Source: Diaphorobacter sp. HDW4A (GTDB lineage: Bacteria > Pseudomonadota > Gammaproteobacteria > Burkholderiales > Burkholderiaceae_C). Taken from it: 64,000 bases of DNA. A program made the translations under genes and the position numbers. Positions 35,308-47,016 of the stretch are shown one piece after another (position 1 is the first letter of the stretch; the number at the start of each line of letters is the position of its first letter). The notes beneath the pieces were generated by a model. That model did not search any database, was not told the origin of the DNA, and saw only the letters and a list, made by a program, of their open reading frames with translations. The stretch spans positions 1,054,001 through 1,118,000 of the forward strand of contig NZ_CP049910.1 in NCBI RefSeq assembly GCF_011305995.1, given 5' to 3'.

Positions 35308-36150
35308 ATGAGCTTGGTTTCGACTTCCCGCCGTTCCCTGTTGGCAGCCGCAGTGTCGGTGCTCGCGGTTTCCACGGCTTCGCTGGGGCTGGCTGGTGGT
35401 GCGCTGGCGCAGGACGCTGGCAAGAAGCAGCTGGTGATTGGCGGCACGGCGGGCTCGAACATCGATCAACTGCAGTCCGGCATCGTGCCGCTCCTGCAGA
35501 AGAAGGGCTACAAGGTCAAGCTGGTCGAGTTCAATGACTATGTGCAGCCGAATCTTGCGCTGGCCGATGGCTCGCTTGATGCGAACTTCTTCCAGCACGA
35601 GGTGTACTTCAATCAGTTCAAGGGCGACCGCAAGCTCGATCTGGTGGCGTTGACCCAAGGTCCGATCGCGCCGATGGGCATCTATTCGAAGACCCGCAAG
35701 TCGCTGACCGATGCCAAGTCCGGTGATCGCATCGCGCTGCCCAATGACGCGAGCAACTTGGCGCGTGCACTGTTGCTGGTGCAGCAGGCGGGGCTCATCA
35801 AGGTCAAGACCAACGTGAACCCGCTGCGCATCTCGGAGCTGGACATCGCCGAGAACCCGCAAAAGCTCAAGTTTGTGCCGCTCGACGCAGCGCAACTTCC
35901 GCGCTCGCTGGACGATGTGCAGTACGCCATCATCAACGGCAACTTTGCGATCTCCTCGGGTCTCAAGCTGCAGGATGCCGTGGTGCTCGAGAAGACGCCT
36001 GATCACTACCTGAACATCGTGGCCGTGAAGACCAAGGACAAGGATTCGCAATGGGCGAAGGATCTGGCAGAGGCTTTCCATTCCGCCGATTTCAAGACCG
36101 TGGTCGATACCAAGTTTGCGGGTTACGCGAAGCCGAATTTTCTGCAGTGA
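35308..36150 (+). CDS. MetQ/NlpA-family substrate-binding protein
   Basis: The 280-residue protein has a signal peptide cleaved after GALAQ, then the NlpA fold with LVIGGTAGSNIDQLQ, VKLVEFNDYVQPNLALADGSLDANFFQHEVY and FKTVVDTKFAGYAKPNF. MetQ proteins deliver methionine to MetNI. Here there is no lipobox Cys, so the protein should be soluble, and no MetN or MetI gene is adjacent. The substrate may be methionine or another small molecule such as a sulfur compound. A strong terminator follows. Confidence 0.88.
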   Translation: MSLVSTSRRSLLAAAVSVLAVSTASLGLAGGALAQDAGKKQLVIGGTAGSNIDQLQSGIVPLLQKKGYKVKLVEFNDYVQPNLALADGSLDANFFQHEVYFNQFKGDRKLDLVALTQGPIAPMGIYSKTRKSLTDAKSGDRIALPNDASNLARALLLVQQAGLIKVKTNVNPLRISELDIAENPQKLKFVPLDAAQLPRSLDDVQYAIINGNFAISSGLKLQDAVVLEKTPDHYLNIVAVKTKDKDSQWAKDLAEAFHSADFKTVVDTKFAGYAKPNFLQ

Positions 36151-36193
36151 TCTGCTGCAAGTCATAGTTTCATCCAGGTGTTAGTGGGAACTT

Positions 36194-36221
36194 GGGCCGC
36201 CGTGTGCGGCCCGTTTTTTTT
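36194..36221 (+). terminator. Rho-independent terminator of the metQ-like gene
   Basis: GGGCCGC-cgtgt-GCGGCCC followed by eight T residues, 44 bases after the stop codon. Confidence 0.92.
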
Positions 36222-36370
36222 GTCCCGGATGGTGTGACACAAGAGGTCTGCAATCGCTTTGGCGGATCGTGAAAGCTTTGATCCGCACGTCATGACCGCG
36301 TCACGCGGTGTCGAAAGAATGGCGCGCATCTCACCCTTGGGAGGGTGGGGCATTCTTCGAAACATCATTC

Positions 36371-39300
36371 ATGACTACTGCCTCCACAACTCGCTCTCCA
36401 TTCACATTCGACACGACACCTATCACGCGTGCACGCACGCAATGGCAGGCACTCGGCGGTGCACTGCTCTTTGGCCTCACGTCGGTCTCGGCATTGGCTG
36501 GACCTGCATCGTTCAACGGACGCTATGAGCAGAACTTCGACACGCTCGCGACCAGTGGCGCGACCAATGTTTGGGACAACGGCAACACGCTGACCGGCTG
36601 GTCGCTGTTCCGTCATGACAACTCGGCATTCACCGCCTATCGCAGTGGTACGGGCAGCGACAACAATGGCGCGTTCTACAGCTTTGGCGCGTCTGGAGCG
36701 GCGGAGCGCGCACTCGGCATTCTGATTTCCGCGAGCGCCTTCAACAACCCGGCTGCGGGCAGCGTCGCGGGTTGGATGGCGCTCGCGTTGAAGAACGACA
36801 CTGGCGCGCTGGTCAATGCACTGAATGTGACATTCAACGGCGAGCAGTGGCGCGGTGGCGGCAACACCAATGCGCAGACGATGGCGCTGCAGTACGGTGT
36901 CGGCGATAGCTTCGAGAGCGTCGCGAGCTGGCAGGACGCCGGTGATCTGTTTCGCTGGGCCACGCCGGTAGTGGGCGCCACGACCGCCAGCAACTTAGGC
37001 AATGACAACGGTCGCGTCGGCAATCTCGGTGGCGATCTGAACAACCTGCAGTGGGCGAATGGTCAGACGCTGTGGCTGCGCTGGGTGAACACACGCATCA
37101 GCGGTACCAACCATGGCATGGCCATTGATGATCTGGTCGTGAAGACCGCGGGTGCCGACACCACCGCGCCAACGCTGAGCACCAGTGTGCCTTCAGCTGG
37201 TGCCACCGACGTCGCGACCTCCACGAGCAGCATCACGTTGAGCTTCAATGAGTCTGTGAAGGTGGGCAGTGGCAGCTTCGAGCTGCGCCAGGGCGCGAAC
37301 GTGTTGGCGACGTTGTCAGTCACCGATGCATCGAAGGTCGCCATCAACGGCCAGACCGTGACGCTCACACCCGGCGTGGCGCTGCAGGCGAACACGGCGT
37401 ATAGCGTGGTGGCGGTGGGCGCGCCGGTTCAGGATCTGTCGAACAATGCATGGGTCGTGAAAACGCTGGCGTTCACCACGGGAGCGCCTCCGTCGATCAC
37501 GCGCATTTCGGCCATTCAAGGCAGTGGCGACGAATCGCCCATGCAGGGTATGACCGTCAATGTGAGCGCGGTTGTCACCGCCTATATGCCGGGGCTCTCG
37601 GGTTTTGTGCTGCAGGAAGCCGATGCAGATGTCGATGCAAATCCGGCCACGTCCGAAGGCATATTCGTCTACTACGGGAGCAACAACCCGGGCGTGAGTG
37701 CGGCCACCGTGGGCAAGCGGGTTCAAGTCTCCGGCACTGTCGACGAGTACAACAGCCAGACGCAGCTCAAAAACCTCACCGCCTTTCAAGTGATTGGCGA
37801 TGCAGTGCTGCCCAAACCCGTGCCACTCATGCTTCCGATCAGCGATGCTGCGTTATGGGAGCGTTATGAGGGCATGCTGGTCAAAGTGACTTCGGCGACC
37901 AGCGGCGGCAAGCTCGTCGTCAGCAATAACTACACGCTTGGTCGTTATGGTGACGTGACCTTGTCGCCAGACCAGGTTCTGCCGCAATTCACGGATGTGA
38001 ATGCACCCAGCGTGGACGGCTTTGCCGCGTATGTAAAGACCATGCAGCGCAGCCAGATCATCCTGGATGACAACAGCAGCAAGTCGAATCCTGAGTCTGT
38101 GCGTGGCCGCAATGGTCAGCCGCTCTCGGCCAGCAACTCGTTGCGTGCGGGGGATGGCGTCGATGCCATCGTCGGCGTGCTCGACCAGTTCTATAGGGCC
38201 AGTGCACCACCGGAAATCTATGAGACCAGCTACCGTGTGCAACCTACAGAGCCGTTGAAATTCACGGGTGCCGAACGCCCTACGGCCTCGGATTTGAAGG
38301 CAGCAGTTGGTGTTGCAGATTTGAAGGTTGCATCGGCCAATGTGCTCAACTTCTTCAGTCAGGTGGGGGACACCGGCAGAAATACTTCAGATGTCTTCAC
38401 GCCACCTGCGGCAGGCAGTGCGCCCATCGGGATTCGCGGTGCCAACGATGCAACGGAACTTGATCGGCAGAAGGCCAAAATCGTCGCCAACCTCGTCGGG
38501 CTCGACGCTGACGTTTATGGACTGATGGAGATTCAAAACAACGGATACGACGCGAGCAGCGCTATCCAACTGTTGGTGGGAGCGATGAACGCGAGTGCCG
38601 ACAAGCCGTCTGGCGCAGACTACGACTTCATCAAGGCTCCGTTCAATCAGGGCAGCGACGTGGCCATGGCTGGTGCGGGCACCGATGCGATTACCGTCGC
38701 CATCGTCTATCGCCGTGATCGCATCAAGCCGGAGGGGCAGGCGGCCGTGCCAAACGTGACGATCTACGATGCGTTCACCTCCGGTGTCGGTGGAGCCCGC
38801 GTGCCGATTGCACAGACCTTTTCGTTCAATGCGCCCACCGGCAAGGAGGTGTTCACCATCGCGGTGAATCACTTCAAGTCCAAGGGTAGCGTGCTCTCCA
38901 GTGGTGACAACGAAGACAAGCTTGACGGTCAGGGAGCGAACAATCCGGCTCGTCTGAAAACGGCCGAGCAGCTTCGTGCGTGGCTAGCAACACAACCCAC
39001 CCGTGCCACCACCAAGAACGTGATTCTGCTGGGTGACATCAACGCCTACAGCAAAGAAGATCCGGTCACGTACTTGGAGAAGAACGGCTACAGTAAAGTC
39101 TCGCAAGGCTATTCCTATTCGTTCCGCGGCCTATGGGGCTCGCTCGATCACATCTTTGTGAGTACCTCGCTGGCGGGCAAAGTGGGCAAGGTGGTGAAGT
39201 GGGTCATCAATGCTGATGAGCCACCGGTTCTTGACTACAACACCGAGTACAAGACCGCCGATCAGATCGCCAACTACTACGCGGCCACGGCCTACCGATC

Positions 39301-40237
39301 GAGCGACCATAACCCTATCGTCATGGGGTTGAACTTCGCCGCCGCGCCCGCCAACCAGCCACCATCCATCAGCGGTGTACCTGCGGCTGTTACGGCGGTC
39401 GCGGTGGGTGCCTCCACCAGCCTCTCCTCTATCAAAGTGGCGGATGTGGACAGCGAACAGCTCACGCTCACCCTCACCGTCATCAACGGCGTAGTGCAAG
39501 GTGTGACCGATGCAGACCCGCAGCTCGCGGGGCTGCAACTCAAGGGCACGCCAGCAGCGATCAACAGCGAGCTTGCCAAGGCCAGCTTCGTCGCTGCGGT
39601 GCAGGGCGACGCCAGCGTGGGCCTGCGCCTGAGCGATGGCGTGAACGACGCCGTCACCGCGACCTATTCCTTCAAGGTGTCCGCCGTGGTCACGCCCGGC
39701 ACCGGCTTTGAGTTGGCTCCCGGCGCGGGCGGCAACGTGACTGGCACGCTGCAGGGCGCGGGTTGCAAGCTTGCCTCGCCGCCGCAATACGTGACTTCAC
39801 AAAGTCAGGGAATCACCGCCATGCCGAGCGCGGGTGCCAGCTTGCCGCATGGCCTGCTGGTGCTCAACGCCACGGGTTGCGATGCCGGTGGTGTCCTCAC
39901 GGTGACGATGAACTACTCAAAGCCGCTGCCCGAAGGCGCCGAACTCTGGAAGTGGGGTCGTACGTCAGACAACACCTCCAAGCACTGGTACCGCGTGCCC
40001 TCCACGGTGTCCGGCCAGACGGTGAGCTTCACGCTGCAGGACGGTGGACTGGGGGATGATGATTTGAAGGCCGACGGCAACATTGCCGACCCGACCGCGC
40101 TGGTCGCTCCGCAGGCGGTGACTCCGCCCGCCGCGACGGTCGCCGTGCCGGTGCTGAATGCATGGGGACTGTTGATGTTGGCGCTGTCCTTCCTGTCGTT
40201 TGCGCCGCTGGCGCGACGCCTTTCGCGAAAGGGTTGA
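36371..40237 (+). CDS. ExeM/NucH-type secreted nuclease with IPTL-CTERM tail
   Basis: The protein of about 1288 residues has an export signal near LLFGLTSVSALAG, then an N-terminal beta domain and an SbsA-like Ig module (DTTAPTLSTSVPSAGATDVA). A DNA-binding/OB-like region leads to an endonuclease/exonuclease/phosphatase domain with the active-site blocks VASANVLNFFS, LMEIQNNGYD, VNHFKSKGS, LLGDINAY and SSDHNPIVMG. The end holds a choice-of-anchor U-like domain and a C-terminal IPTL-CTERM-like tail (VPVLNAWGLLMLALSF then RRLSRKG). It should degrade extracellular DNA. The start is uncertain: GTG 36308 also works and neither has a clear ribosome site. Confidence 0.85.
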   Translation: MTTASTTRSPFTFDTTPITRARTQWQALGGALLFGLTSVSALAGPASFNGRYEQNFDTLATSGATNVWDNGNTLTGWSLFRHDNSAFTAYRSGTGSDNNGAFYSFGASGAAERALGILISASAFNNPAAGSVAGWMALALKNDTGALVNALNVTFNGEQWRGGGNTNAQTMALQYGVGDSFESVASWQDAGDLFRWATPVVGATTASNLGNDNGRVGNLGGDLNNLQWANGQTLWLRWVNTRISGTNHGMAIDDLVVKTAGADTTAPTLSTSVPSAGATDVATSTSSITLSFNESVKVGSGSFELRQGANVLATLSVTDASKVAINGQTVTLTPGVALQANTAYSVVAVGAPVQDLSNNAWVVKTLAFTTGAPPSITRISAIQGSGDESPMQGMTVNVSAVVTAYMPGLSGFVLQEADADVDANPATSEGIFVYYGSNNPGVSAATVGKRVQVSGTVDEYNSQTQLKNLTAFQVIGDAVLPKPVPLMLPISDAALWERYEGMLVKVTSATSGGKLVVSNNYTLGRYGDVTLSPDQVLPQFTDVNAPSVDGFAAYVKTMQRSQIILDDNSSKSNPESVRGRNGQPLSASNSLRAGDGVDAIVGVLDQFYRASAPPEIYETSYRVQPTEPLKFTGAERPTASDLKAAVGVADLKVASANVLNFFSQVGDTGRNTSDVFTPPAAGSAPIGIRGANDATELDRQKAKIVANLVGLDADVYGLMEIQNNGYDASSAIQLLVGAMNASADKPSGADYDFIKAPFNQGSDVAMAGAGTDAITVAIVYRRDRIKPEGQAAVPNVTIYDAFTSGVGGARVPIAQTFSFNAPTGKEVFTIAVNHFKSKGSVLSSGDNEDKLDGQGANNPARLKTAEQLRAWLATQPTRATTKNVILLGDINAYSKEDPVTYLEKNGYSKVSQGYSYSFRGLWGSLDHIFVSTSLAGKVGKVVKWVINADEPPVLDYNTEYKTADQIANYYAATAYRSSDHNPIVMGLNFAAAPANQPPSISGVPAAVTAVAVGASTSLSSIKVADVDSEQLTLTLTVINGVVQGVTDADPQLAGLQLKGTPAAINSELAKASFVAAVQGDASVGLRLSDGVNDAVTATYSFKVSAVVTPGTGFELAPGAGGNVTGTLQGAGCKLASPPQYVTSQSQGITAMPSAGASLPHGLLVLNATGCDAGGVLTVTMNYSKPLPEGAELWKWGRTSDNTSKHWYRVPSTVSGQTVSFTLQDGGLGDDDLKADGNIADPTALVAPQAVTPPAATVAVPVLNAWGLLMLALSFLSFAPLARRLSRKG

Positions 40238-40266
40238 GGAAGTAGGGGGAGATCAGCGCAGCAAAA

Positions 40267-40296
40267 AGGCGGTCACATCCCAGGATGTGACCGCCT
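40267..40296. terminator. Bidirectional terminator hairpin
   Basis: AGGCGGTCACATCC pairs perfectly with GGATGTGACCGCCT. It has an A run on the left side and a weaker T-rich tract on the right, between the convergent nuclease and DUF4124 genes. Confidence 0.75.
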
Positions 40297-40380
40297 ATTC
40301 TTTGTGAGCGATTGCATGGGTTTATGAATCATGCAAGCTAAGTGTGGAAAATCTATAACTACACCCTTTGTTGTGGGGTA

Positions 40381-40908
40381 CTAGCTACAGTCTGAAGCGA
40401 TCACGCCGTCTGCGCGCTTGATTTCGGCTTCGCGTGCAGCGTCATCCATGAAGCCGCGCTCCCCCTTTTCGTTGACCGTGCCGATCAAGCCGCCCGACGT
40501 CAGCGAGGTCTTGGACTTGCGTGCACGGACACAGTTTTCAGCCTTGGCCTTGGCGACGCGGTCGACTTCGGCCTTCTTCTTGGCGGCTTCGTCCGCGTCG
40601 GCCTTGGCCTTGGCCTCTTCCAGTTTCTTGTCCTTGCCTGAGGCTTGCGGCAGGCCCGGCGTGCTGGCTGCACCGCTGGCTGGAGCGGCCGCAGCCGTGG
40701 CGGGCGTCTCGCTTTGCACCGGCGTGGGTTGCGACGCGGCCTTTCCGAATCCGGGTTGCTTGAGGATGTTCTTTTGCGGGACTTCCACTGGCGGCGGACG
40801 GTCGCTGTAGACCTTGCGGCCGTCCTTGTCCAGCCATTGCCATTGCGCGGACGCCCCCACCGCCCATGTGCAGGCGACAGTCAACAAAAGAAGCTTGTAC
40901 GGTTTCAT
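40381..40908 (-). CDS. DUF4124 domain protein, exported
   Basis: With ATG 40908 the product has 175 residues: a signal peptide (MKPYKLLLLTVACTWAVGASA), then the DUF4124 core WQWLDKDGRKVYSDRPPP. A charged Ala/Lys/Glu-rich helical segment follows at about 90-130 and a Cys near each end of the last 45 residues. DUF4124 proteins are periplasmic or envelope proteins of unknown role, common in this group. The longer frame to 40944 lacks support. It is divergent from guaB, about 100 bases apart. Confidence 0.85.
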   Translation of the reverse strand: MKPYKLLLLTVACTWAVGASAQWQWLDKDGRKVYSDRPPPVEVPQKNILKQPGFGKAASQPTPVQSETPATAAAAPASGAASTPGLPQASGKDKKLEEAKAKADADEAAKKKAEVDRVAKAKAENCVRARKSKTSLTSGGLIGTVNEKGERGFMDDAAREAEIKRADGVIASDCS

Positions 40909-40928
40909 TTGGTTAAGTGTAGCGGTGA

Positions 40929-42488
<1,560 letters not shown>

Positions 42489-42502
42489 TCAAGTCGAACG
42501 AT

Positions 42503-42540
42503 AAAAAGGGTCTGGACTTTGCGGTCCAGACCCTTTTTTT
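42503..42540. terminator. Bidirectional terminator between guaB and ilvD
   Basis: AAAAAGGGTCTGGAC pairs with GTCCAGACCCTTTTT, with T runs usable in both directions. It lies between the convergent stops at 42488 and 42549. Confidence 0.92.
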
Positions 42541-42548
42541 CATAGGGC

Positions 42549-44246
42549 TCAGAGATCGAACTTGTCCAGCACCGCCCCCGTGCTCGCACTCGACGCATTG
42601 AACGCAAACTTCGCCTGAACACCACGCGTATATCGCGGCGCAGGCGCTTTCCACGTAGCGCGACGCTTGGTGAGTTCTTCATCGGCAACGTTCAACTGCA
42701 GCAGTAACTCGCGCGCATCAATGGTGATGGAATCACCTTCATGTACCAGCGCGATGTTGCCGCCAGCAGCCGCTTCCGGTGCGACATGGCCTACGACCAT
42801 GCCCCAGGTGCCGCCAGAGAAGCGCCCATCTGTGATCAGGCCCACGCTTTCGCCCAGGCCCGCGCCGATCAGCGCGCCTGTGGGAGCTAACATTTCCGGC
42901 ATGCCTGGGCCGCCCTTGGGGCCGAGGTAGCGCAGCACCATCACATCGCCTGCTTTGATCTTGCAGTCCAGAATCGCGGCGAGGGCGGATTGCTCGTCTT
43001 CAAACACGCGCGCCGGGCCGGTGATGACCGGGTTCTTCAATCCGGTGATCTTGGCCACGCAGCCTTCGGGACTCAAGTTGCCTTTCAGGATCGCGAGGTG
43101 GCCTTGTTTGTAGAGGGCCTTGTCGATGGGGCGGATCACTTCAGGATTTGGCGGCGCGTCGGGCACGTCGGCCAGCGTCTCGGCGATGGTCTTGCCGGAG
43201 ATGGTGATGCAGTCGCCATGCAGCAGACCGGCGTTCAGCAGCAGCTTCATCACCTGCGGAATGCCGCCCGCGTTGTGCAGGTCGACGGCGAGGTATCTGC
43301 CGCTGGGCTTGAGGTCGCAGAGCACCGGCACCTGCTTGCGGATGCGCTCGAAATCATCGATGGACCATTCCACCTCCGCCGCGTGCGCAATCGCCAGAAA
43401 GTGCAGCACAGCGTTGGTGGATCCGCCCGTCGCCATGATCACTGCCACTGCGTTCTCGATGGACTTGCGCGTCACAATGTCGCGGGGCTTGAGGTCGTTC
43501 TTGATCGCCTCGATCAGCACCTTGGCCGATTCCTTGGCGGAGTTGGCCTTTTCGTCGTGCGGATTGGCCATGGTGGACGAGTAGGGCAGGCTCATGCCCA
43601 GCGCCTCGAATGCGCTCGACATGGTGTTGGCCGTGTACATGCCGCCGCACGAGCCGGTGCCGGGAATGGCGTGCTGTTCGATGTCCTTTAGTTCCTGATC
43701 GCTGATCTTGCCTGCGGCGTTTTCTCCGACGGCTTCGAAGACGCTCACGATGTTGAGATCGCGGCCCTTCCATTTGCCGGGCAGGATGGTGCCGCCGTAG
43801 ACGTAGATCGCAGGCACGTTGGCGCGCAGCATGCCCATCATGCCGCCGGGCATGTTCTTGTCGCAACCGCCCACCACCAGCACGCCGTCCATCCACTGGC
43901 CGCCTACGCAGGTTTCGATGCAGTCGCTGATGACTTCGCGGCTGACCAGCGAATACTTCATGCCTTCAGTGCCCATCGACATGCCGTCCGAAATGGTCGG
44001 CGTGCCGAAGACCTGCGCGTTCCCACCGGCTTCCTCGATGCCTGCAATCGCCGCATCGGCCAGCTTTTGCAGGCCGGAGTTGCAAGGCGTGATGGTGCTG
44101 TGGCCGTTGGCCACGCCCACCATCGGCTTCTTGAAATCGTCTTCCTTGTAGCCCATGCCGTAGAACATGGAGCGGTTGGCGGCGCGCGCCTTGCCTTCGG
44201 TGATATTGGCGCTGCGGCGGTTGATCTGGATGTTTTTGATTTCCAT
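42549..44246 (-). CDS. ilvD: Dihydroxy-acid dehydratase
   Basis: A 565-residue IlvD, which dehydrates 2,3-dihydroxy acids in valine, leucine and isoleucine synthesis. Seen are [29 protein letters not shown] and [14 protein letters not shown], whose cysteines bind the iron-sulfur cluster, and [16 protein letters not shown] near the C-terminus. ATG 44246 gives the usual [13 protein letters not shown]-terminus; an ATG 18 bases earlier would add six residues. It is transcribed alone and convergent with guaB. Confidence 0.97.
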   Translation of the reverse strand: MEIKNIQINRRSANITEGKARAANRSMFYGMGYKEDDFKKPMVGVANGHSTITPCNSGLQKLADAAIAGIEEAGGNAQVFGTPTISDGMSMGTEGMKYSLVSREVISDCIETCVGGQWMDGVLVVGGCDKNMPGGMMGMLRANVPAIYVYGGTILPGKWKGRDLNIVSVFEAVGENAAGKISDQELKDIEQHAIPGTGSCGGMYTANTMSSAFEALGMSLPYSSTMANPHDEKANSAKESAKVLIEAIKNDLKPRDIVTRKSIENAVAVIMATGGSTNAVLHFLAIAHAAEVEWSIDDFERIRKQVPVLCDLKPSGRYLAVDLHNAGGIPQVMKLLLNAGLLHGDCITISGKTIAETLADVPDAPPNPEVIRPIDKALYKQGHLAILKGNLSPEGCVAKITGLKNPVITGPARVFEDEQSALAAILDCKIKAGDVMVLRYLGPKGGPGMPEMLAPTGALIGAGLGESVGLITDGRFSGGTWGMVVGHVAPEAAAGGNIALVHEGDSITIDARELLLQLNVADEELTKRRATWKAPAPRYTRGVQAKFAFNASSASTGAVLDKFDL

Positions 44247-44376
44247 GGCTTGTCTCGCTCTCAACTCGTTGTGGGGAATGAAGCGCCAGTATCGGTGAAC
44301 GACGCCGGCCTTTCAACGCGGAGGATGCGTGGACATGGCTTTCGCCAAGATGGTTTCTGGCCTGAATTTTGGAAAA

Positions 44377-44405
44377 TTCTGGTCAGAATGTTAGAATCTG
44401 GTCAG
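44377..44405. promoter_or_regulatory. Direct repeats upstream of the toxin-antitoxin pair
   Basis: TTCTGGTCAG (44377-44386) and ATCTGGTCAG (44396-44405) are repeated 19 bases apart, about 40 bases before the antitoxin start. This is a suitable position for autoregulatory antitoxin binding. Confidence 0.45.
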
Positions 44406-44446
44406 TGCCTGATTCTCAGGTCCGTTTTTGACTTTCAGTCCAGCCC

Positions 44447-44707
44447 ATGCAATCCGTCGGAATCTACGAAGCCAAGACCCGCTTTTCTGCCCTGATCGAA
44501 CTGGTCGAGCAGGGCGAGGAAGTGCGCATCACACGCCATGGCAAGGAAGTGGTACGGATGCTGCCGGTGCGACGTCGCCCGGTCATCTCCAACGAGCAGA
44601 TCGCCCGCGAGCTGGGCCAGATCGAAGCGCTGCAGGCGAGCATTCAACCTGCTGCGGACGCAGGCGTCGCGGTGCTGCGCGACAAGGGGCGGAGCAAAGC
44701 CGCATGA
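44447..44707 (+). CDS. Phd/YefM-family antitoxin
   Basis: The 86-residue protein has the Phd/YefM N-terminal DNA-binding fold (MQSVGIYEAKTRFSALIELV, EEVRITRHGKEVVRMLP) and a C-terminal extension that should wrap the toxin. Its stop overlaps the toxin ATG as ATGA, the common antitoxin-first arrangement. It should repress its own promoter, helped by the toxin. Confidence 0.9.
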   Translation: MQSVGIYEAKTRFSALIELVEQGEEVRITRHGKEVVRMLPVRRRPVISNEQIARELGQIEALQASIQPAADAGVAVLRDKGRSKAA

Positions 44708-45150
44708 GTGCCCAGATCACCACCTTCGTGCTCGACGCCTCCGTCACCGCCGCCTGGTTGTTGCCCGACAACGCGAGCGATGCCACGCGCCGACTCTATG
44801 CCCGCATCCGTCGCGACGAGGTCGATCCGCACGCGCCCAACCTCTGGCAATGGGAGTGCGGCAACCTGATTGCCAGCGGCGTCAACGCAGGTCGCATTCC
44901 ACAGACCTCGGTCGAAGGACTGTGGGGCGTGCTCGAAGCCATCCGCCATCGCGTGGAGCTGCATGATCTTGCGCCCGCCCAACACAAGGCAGTGCTCGAT
45001 GTCGCACTCGAAACCGGCCTGCCCACCTACGACGCGGCCTATCTGTGGCTCGCACGATCACTCAAGCTGCCGCTACTCACCTTCGACGAAGCACAGGCCA
45101 AAGCCGCCAAGAAAAGCGGCGTGGCGCTGCTTGATCTGAACGCACTCTGA
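44704..45150 (+). CDS. VapC-like PIN-domain toxin
   Basis: The 148-residue PIN-domain protein has the acidic residues expected for a metal-dependent ribonuclease: Asp11 in [13 protein letters not shown], Glu51 in WQWECGN, Asp110 in [11 protein letters not shown] and Asp128 in LTFDEAQ. VapC toxins cut tRNA or rRNA when freed from the antitoxin. The gene ends 40 bases before guaA and is co-oriented, so read-through into guaA is possible. Confidence 0.9.
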   Translation: MSAQITTFVLDASVTAAWLLPDNASDATRRLYARIRRDEVDPHAPNLWQWECGNLIASGVNAGRIPQTSVEGLWGVLEAIRHRVELHDLAPAQHKAVLDVALETGLPTYDAAYLWLARSLKLPLLTFDEAQAKAAKKSGVALLDLNAL

Positions 45151-45190
45151 CAACCTCTTTTCAACCGGTTTTTCCCCGCACCAAACCACC

Positions 45191-46807
45191 ATGCAACACG
45201 ACAAGATCCTCATCCTCGATTTTGGCTCGCAGGTCACGCAGCTGATCGCCCGCCGCGTTCGCGAAGCCCATGTGTACTGCGAAGTCCATCCCTGCGATGT
45301 GACCAGCGACTGGGTGCGCGAGTTCGCCGCCGACGGCAAGCTCAAGGGCGTGATCCTCTCGGGCAGCCACGCCAGCGTCTATGAAGTGGACGACCGCGCC
45401 CCCGACGCCGTGTTCGAACTCGGCATTCCCGTGCTCGGCATCTGCTACGGCATGCAGACGATGGCCACGCAATTGGGCGGGAAGGTCGAAGGCTCCAACA
45501 GCCGCGAATTCGGTTACGCCGAGGTGCGCGCACACGGCCACACCAAGCTGCTTGAAGGTATCGAAGACTTCAGCACGCCCGAAGGCCACGGCATGCTCAA
45601 GGTCTGGATGAGCCACGGCGATAAGGTCACCCAGTTGCCCGAAGGCTTCAAGGTCATGGCCTCCACGCCAAGCTGCCCCATCGCCGGCATGGCCGATGAA
45701 GCGCGCCGCTACTACGCCGTGCAGTTCCACCCCGAAGTCACCCACACCGTGCAGGGCGCGGCCATGCTCAACCGCTTCGTGCACGGCATCTGCGGCGCGG
45801 GCGAAGACTGGATCATGGGCGACTACATCGAAGAAGCCATCGCCAAAATCCGCGAACAAGTAGGCGACGAAGAAGTCATCCTCGGCCTCTCGGGCGGCGT
45901 TGATTCGTCCGTGGCCGCAGCGCTGATCCACCGCGCCATCGGCGACCAGCTCACCTGTGTGTTCGTCGACCACGGTCTGCTGCGCCTGAACGAAGGCGAC
46001 GCAGTGATGGACATGTTCGAAGGCAAGCTGCACGCCAAGGTCGTGCGCGTCGATGCAGCAGACCTGTTCCTTGGCGAACTGGCCGGTGTCTCCGAGCCCG
46101 AACAAAAGCGCAAGATCATCGGCCGCTTGTTCGTTGACGTCTTCAAGGCAGAAGCCAGCAAGCTCAAAGCCGCCAACGCAGGCAGCAAGGGCGCAACCTT
46201 CCTGGCCCAGGGCACGATCTACCCGGACGTCATCGAATCCGGCGGCGCCAAGAGCAAGAAGGCCGTCACCATCAAGAGCCACCACAACGTGGGCGGCCTG
46301 CCAGAGCAGCTCGGACTCAAGCTCCTCGAACCCCTGCGCGACCTCTTCAAAGACGAAGTCCGCGAACTCGGCGTAGCCCTCGGCCTGCCCCGCGAGATGG
46401 TCTACCGTCACCCATTCCCAGGCCCAGGTCTGGGCGTGCGCATCCTTGGTGAAGTCAAGAAAGAATACGCCGACCTCCTGCGCCGCGCAGATGCCATCTT
46501 CATCGAAGAACTCCGCAACTGGATCGACGAAGCCACCGGCAAAAGCTGGTACGACCTCACCAGCCAGGCCTTCACCGTCTTCCTGCCAGTTAAGAGCGTG
46601 GGCGTGATGGGCGACGGCCGCACCTATGACTACGTGGTGGCGCTGCGTGCGGTGCAGACCAGCGACTTCATGACCGCCGACTGGGCCGAGCTGCCTTACG
46701 GGCTGTTGAAGAAGACTTCTGGCCGGATCATCAACGAAGTGCGCGGTATCAACCGCGTGACTTATGATGTGAGCTCGAAGCCGCCAGCTACGATTGAGTG
46801 GGAGTGA
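45191..46807 (+). CDS. guaA: GMP synthase (glutamine-hydrolysing)
   Basis: A complete 538-residue GuaA. The class I amidotransferase domain has nucleophile Cys85 in GICYGMQ and the His180/Glu182 pair in QFHPEVTH. The ATP-pyrophosphatase loop LSGGVDSS is at 233-240, and the C-terminal dimerisation domain ends in the conserved [18 protein letters not shown]. It converts XMP to GMP. The extreme 3' end is a known target of tyrosine integrases, and an integrase gene starts 210 bases downstream. The coding end is intact. Confidence 0.98.
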   Translation: MQHDKILILDFGSQVTQLIARRVREAHVYCEVHPCDVTSDWVREFAADGKLKGVILSGSHASVYEVDDRAPDAVFELGIPVLGICYGMQTMATQLGGKVEGSNSREFGYAEVRAHGHTKLLEGIEDFSTPEGHGMLKVWMSHGDKVTQLPEGFKVMASTPSCPIAGMADEARRYYAVQFHPEVTHTVQGAAMLNRFVHGICGAGEDWIMGDYIEEAIAKIREQVGDEEVILGLSGGVDSSVAAALIHRAIGDQLTCVFVDHGLLRLNEGDAVMDMFEGKLHAKVVRVDAADLFLGELAGVSEPEQKRKIIGRLFVDVFKAEASKLKAANAGSKGATFLAQGTIYPDVIESGGAKSKKAVTIKSHHNVGGLPEQLGLKLLEPLRDLFKDEVRELGVALGLPREMVYRHPFPGPGLGVRILGEVKKEYADLLRRADAIFIEELRNWIDEATGKSWYDLTSQAFTVFLPVKSVGVMGDGRTYDYVVALRAVQTSDFMTADWAELPYGLLKKTSGRIINEVRGINRVTYDVSSKPPATIEWE

Positions 46808-46930
46808 AATAGCATCGTCTCACGCTGTTTCAAGCAGACTTATAAATCACGAAAATCTCAAACGTGATAACAACTTGGGTGCATCAGGGTGTCTCACTCC
46901 GTTGTGCCCAAGCTAGCAAATCCGACGGGT

Positions 46931-46941
46931 GTCGTGACGGT
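46931..46941. promoter_or_regulatory. GTCGTGAC-type site 1, upstream of the integrase gene
   Basis: GTCGTGACGGT is one of four copies of a GTCGTGACGAC-like palindrome in the element. It overlaps the first TGACGGTA motif, so its identity as an operator is less certain than the others. Confidence 0.35.
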
Positions 46942-46997
46942 ATTGTTTGAAGCGGTCGAATTTGCCGCTTTTGATACCGTTGGATGGGCTGACGGTA
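46931..46997. promoter_or_regulatory. TGACGGTA cluster: probable integrase arm sites
   Basis: TGACGGTA at 46935-46942 and 46990-46997, with a near-inverse TACCGTTG at 46975-46982, stand between guaA and the integrase gene. The same motif set lies by tRNA-Arg at 19.3 kb. Confidence 0.5.
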
Positions 46998-47016
46998 TCA
47001 GACGGCAGAATCAGAA

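Noticed and set aside
45161..46411. 416-codon open frame opposite guaA
   Set aside because: Antisense of guaA.
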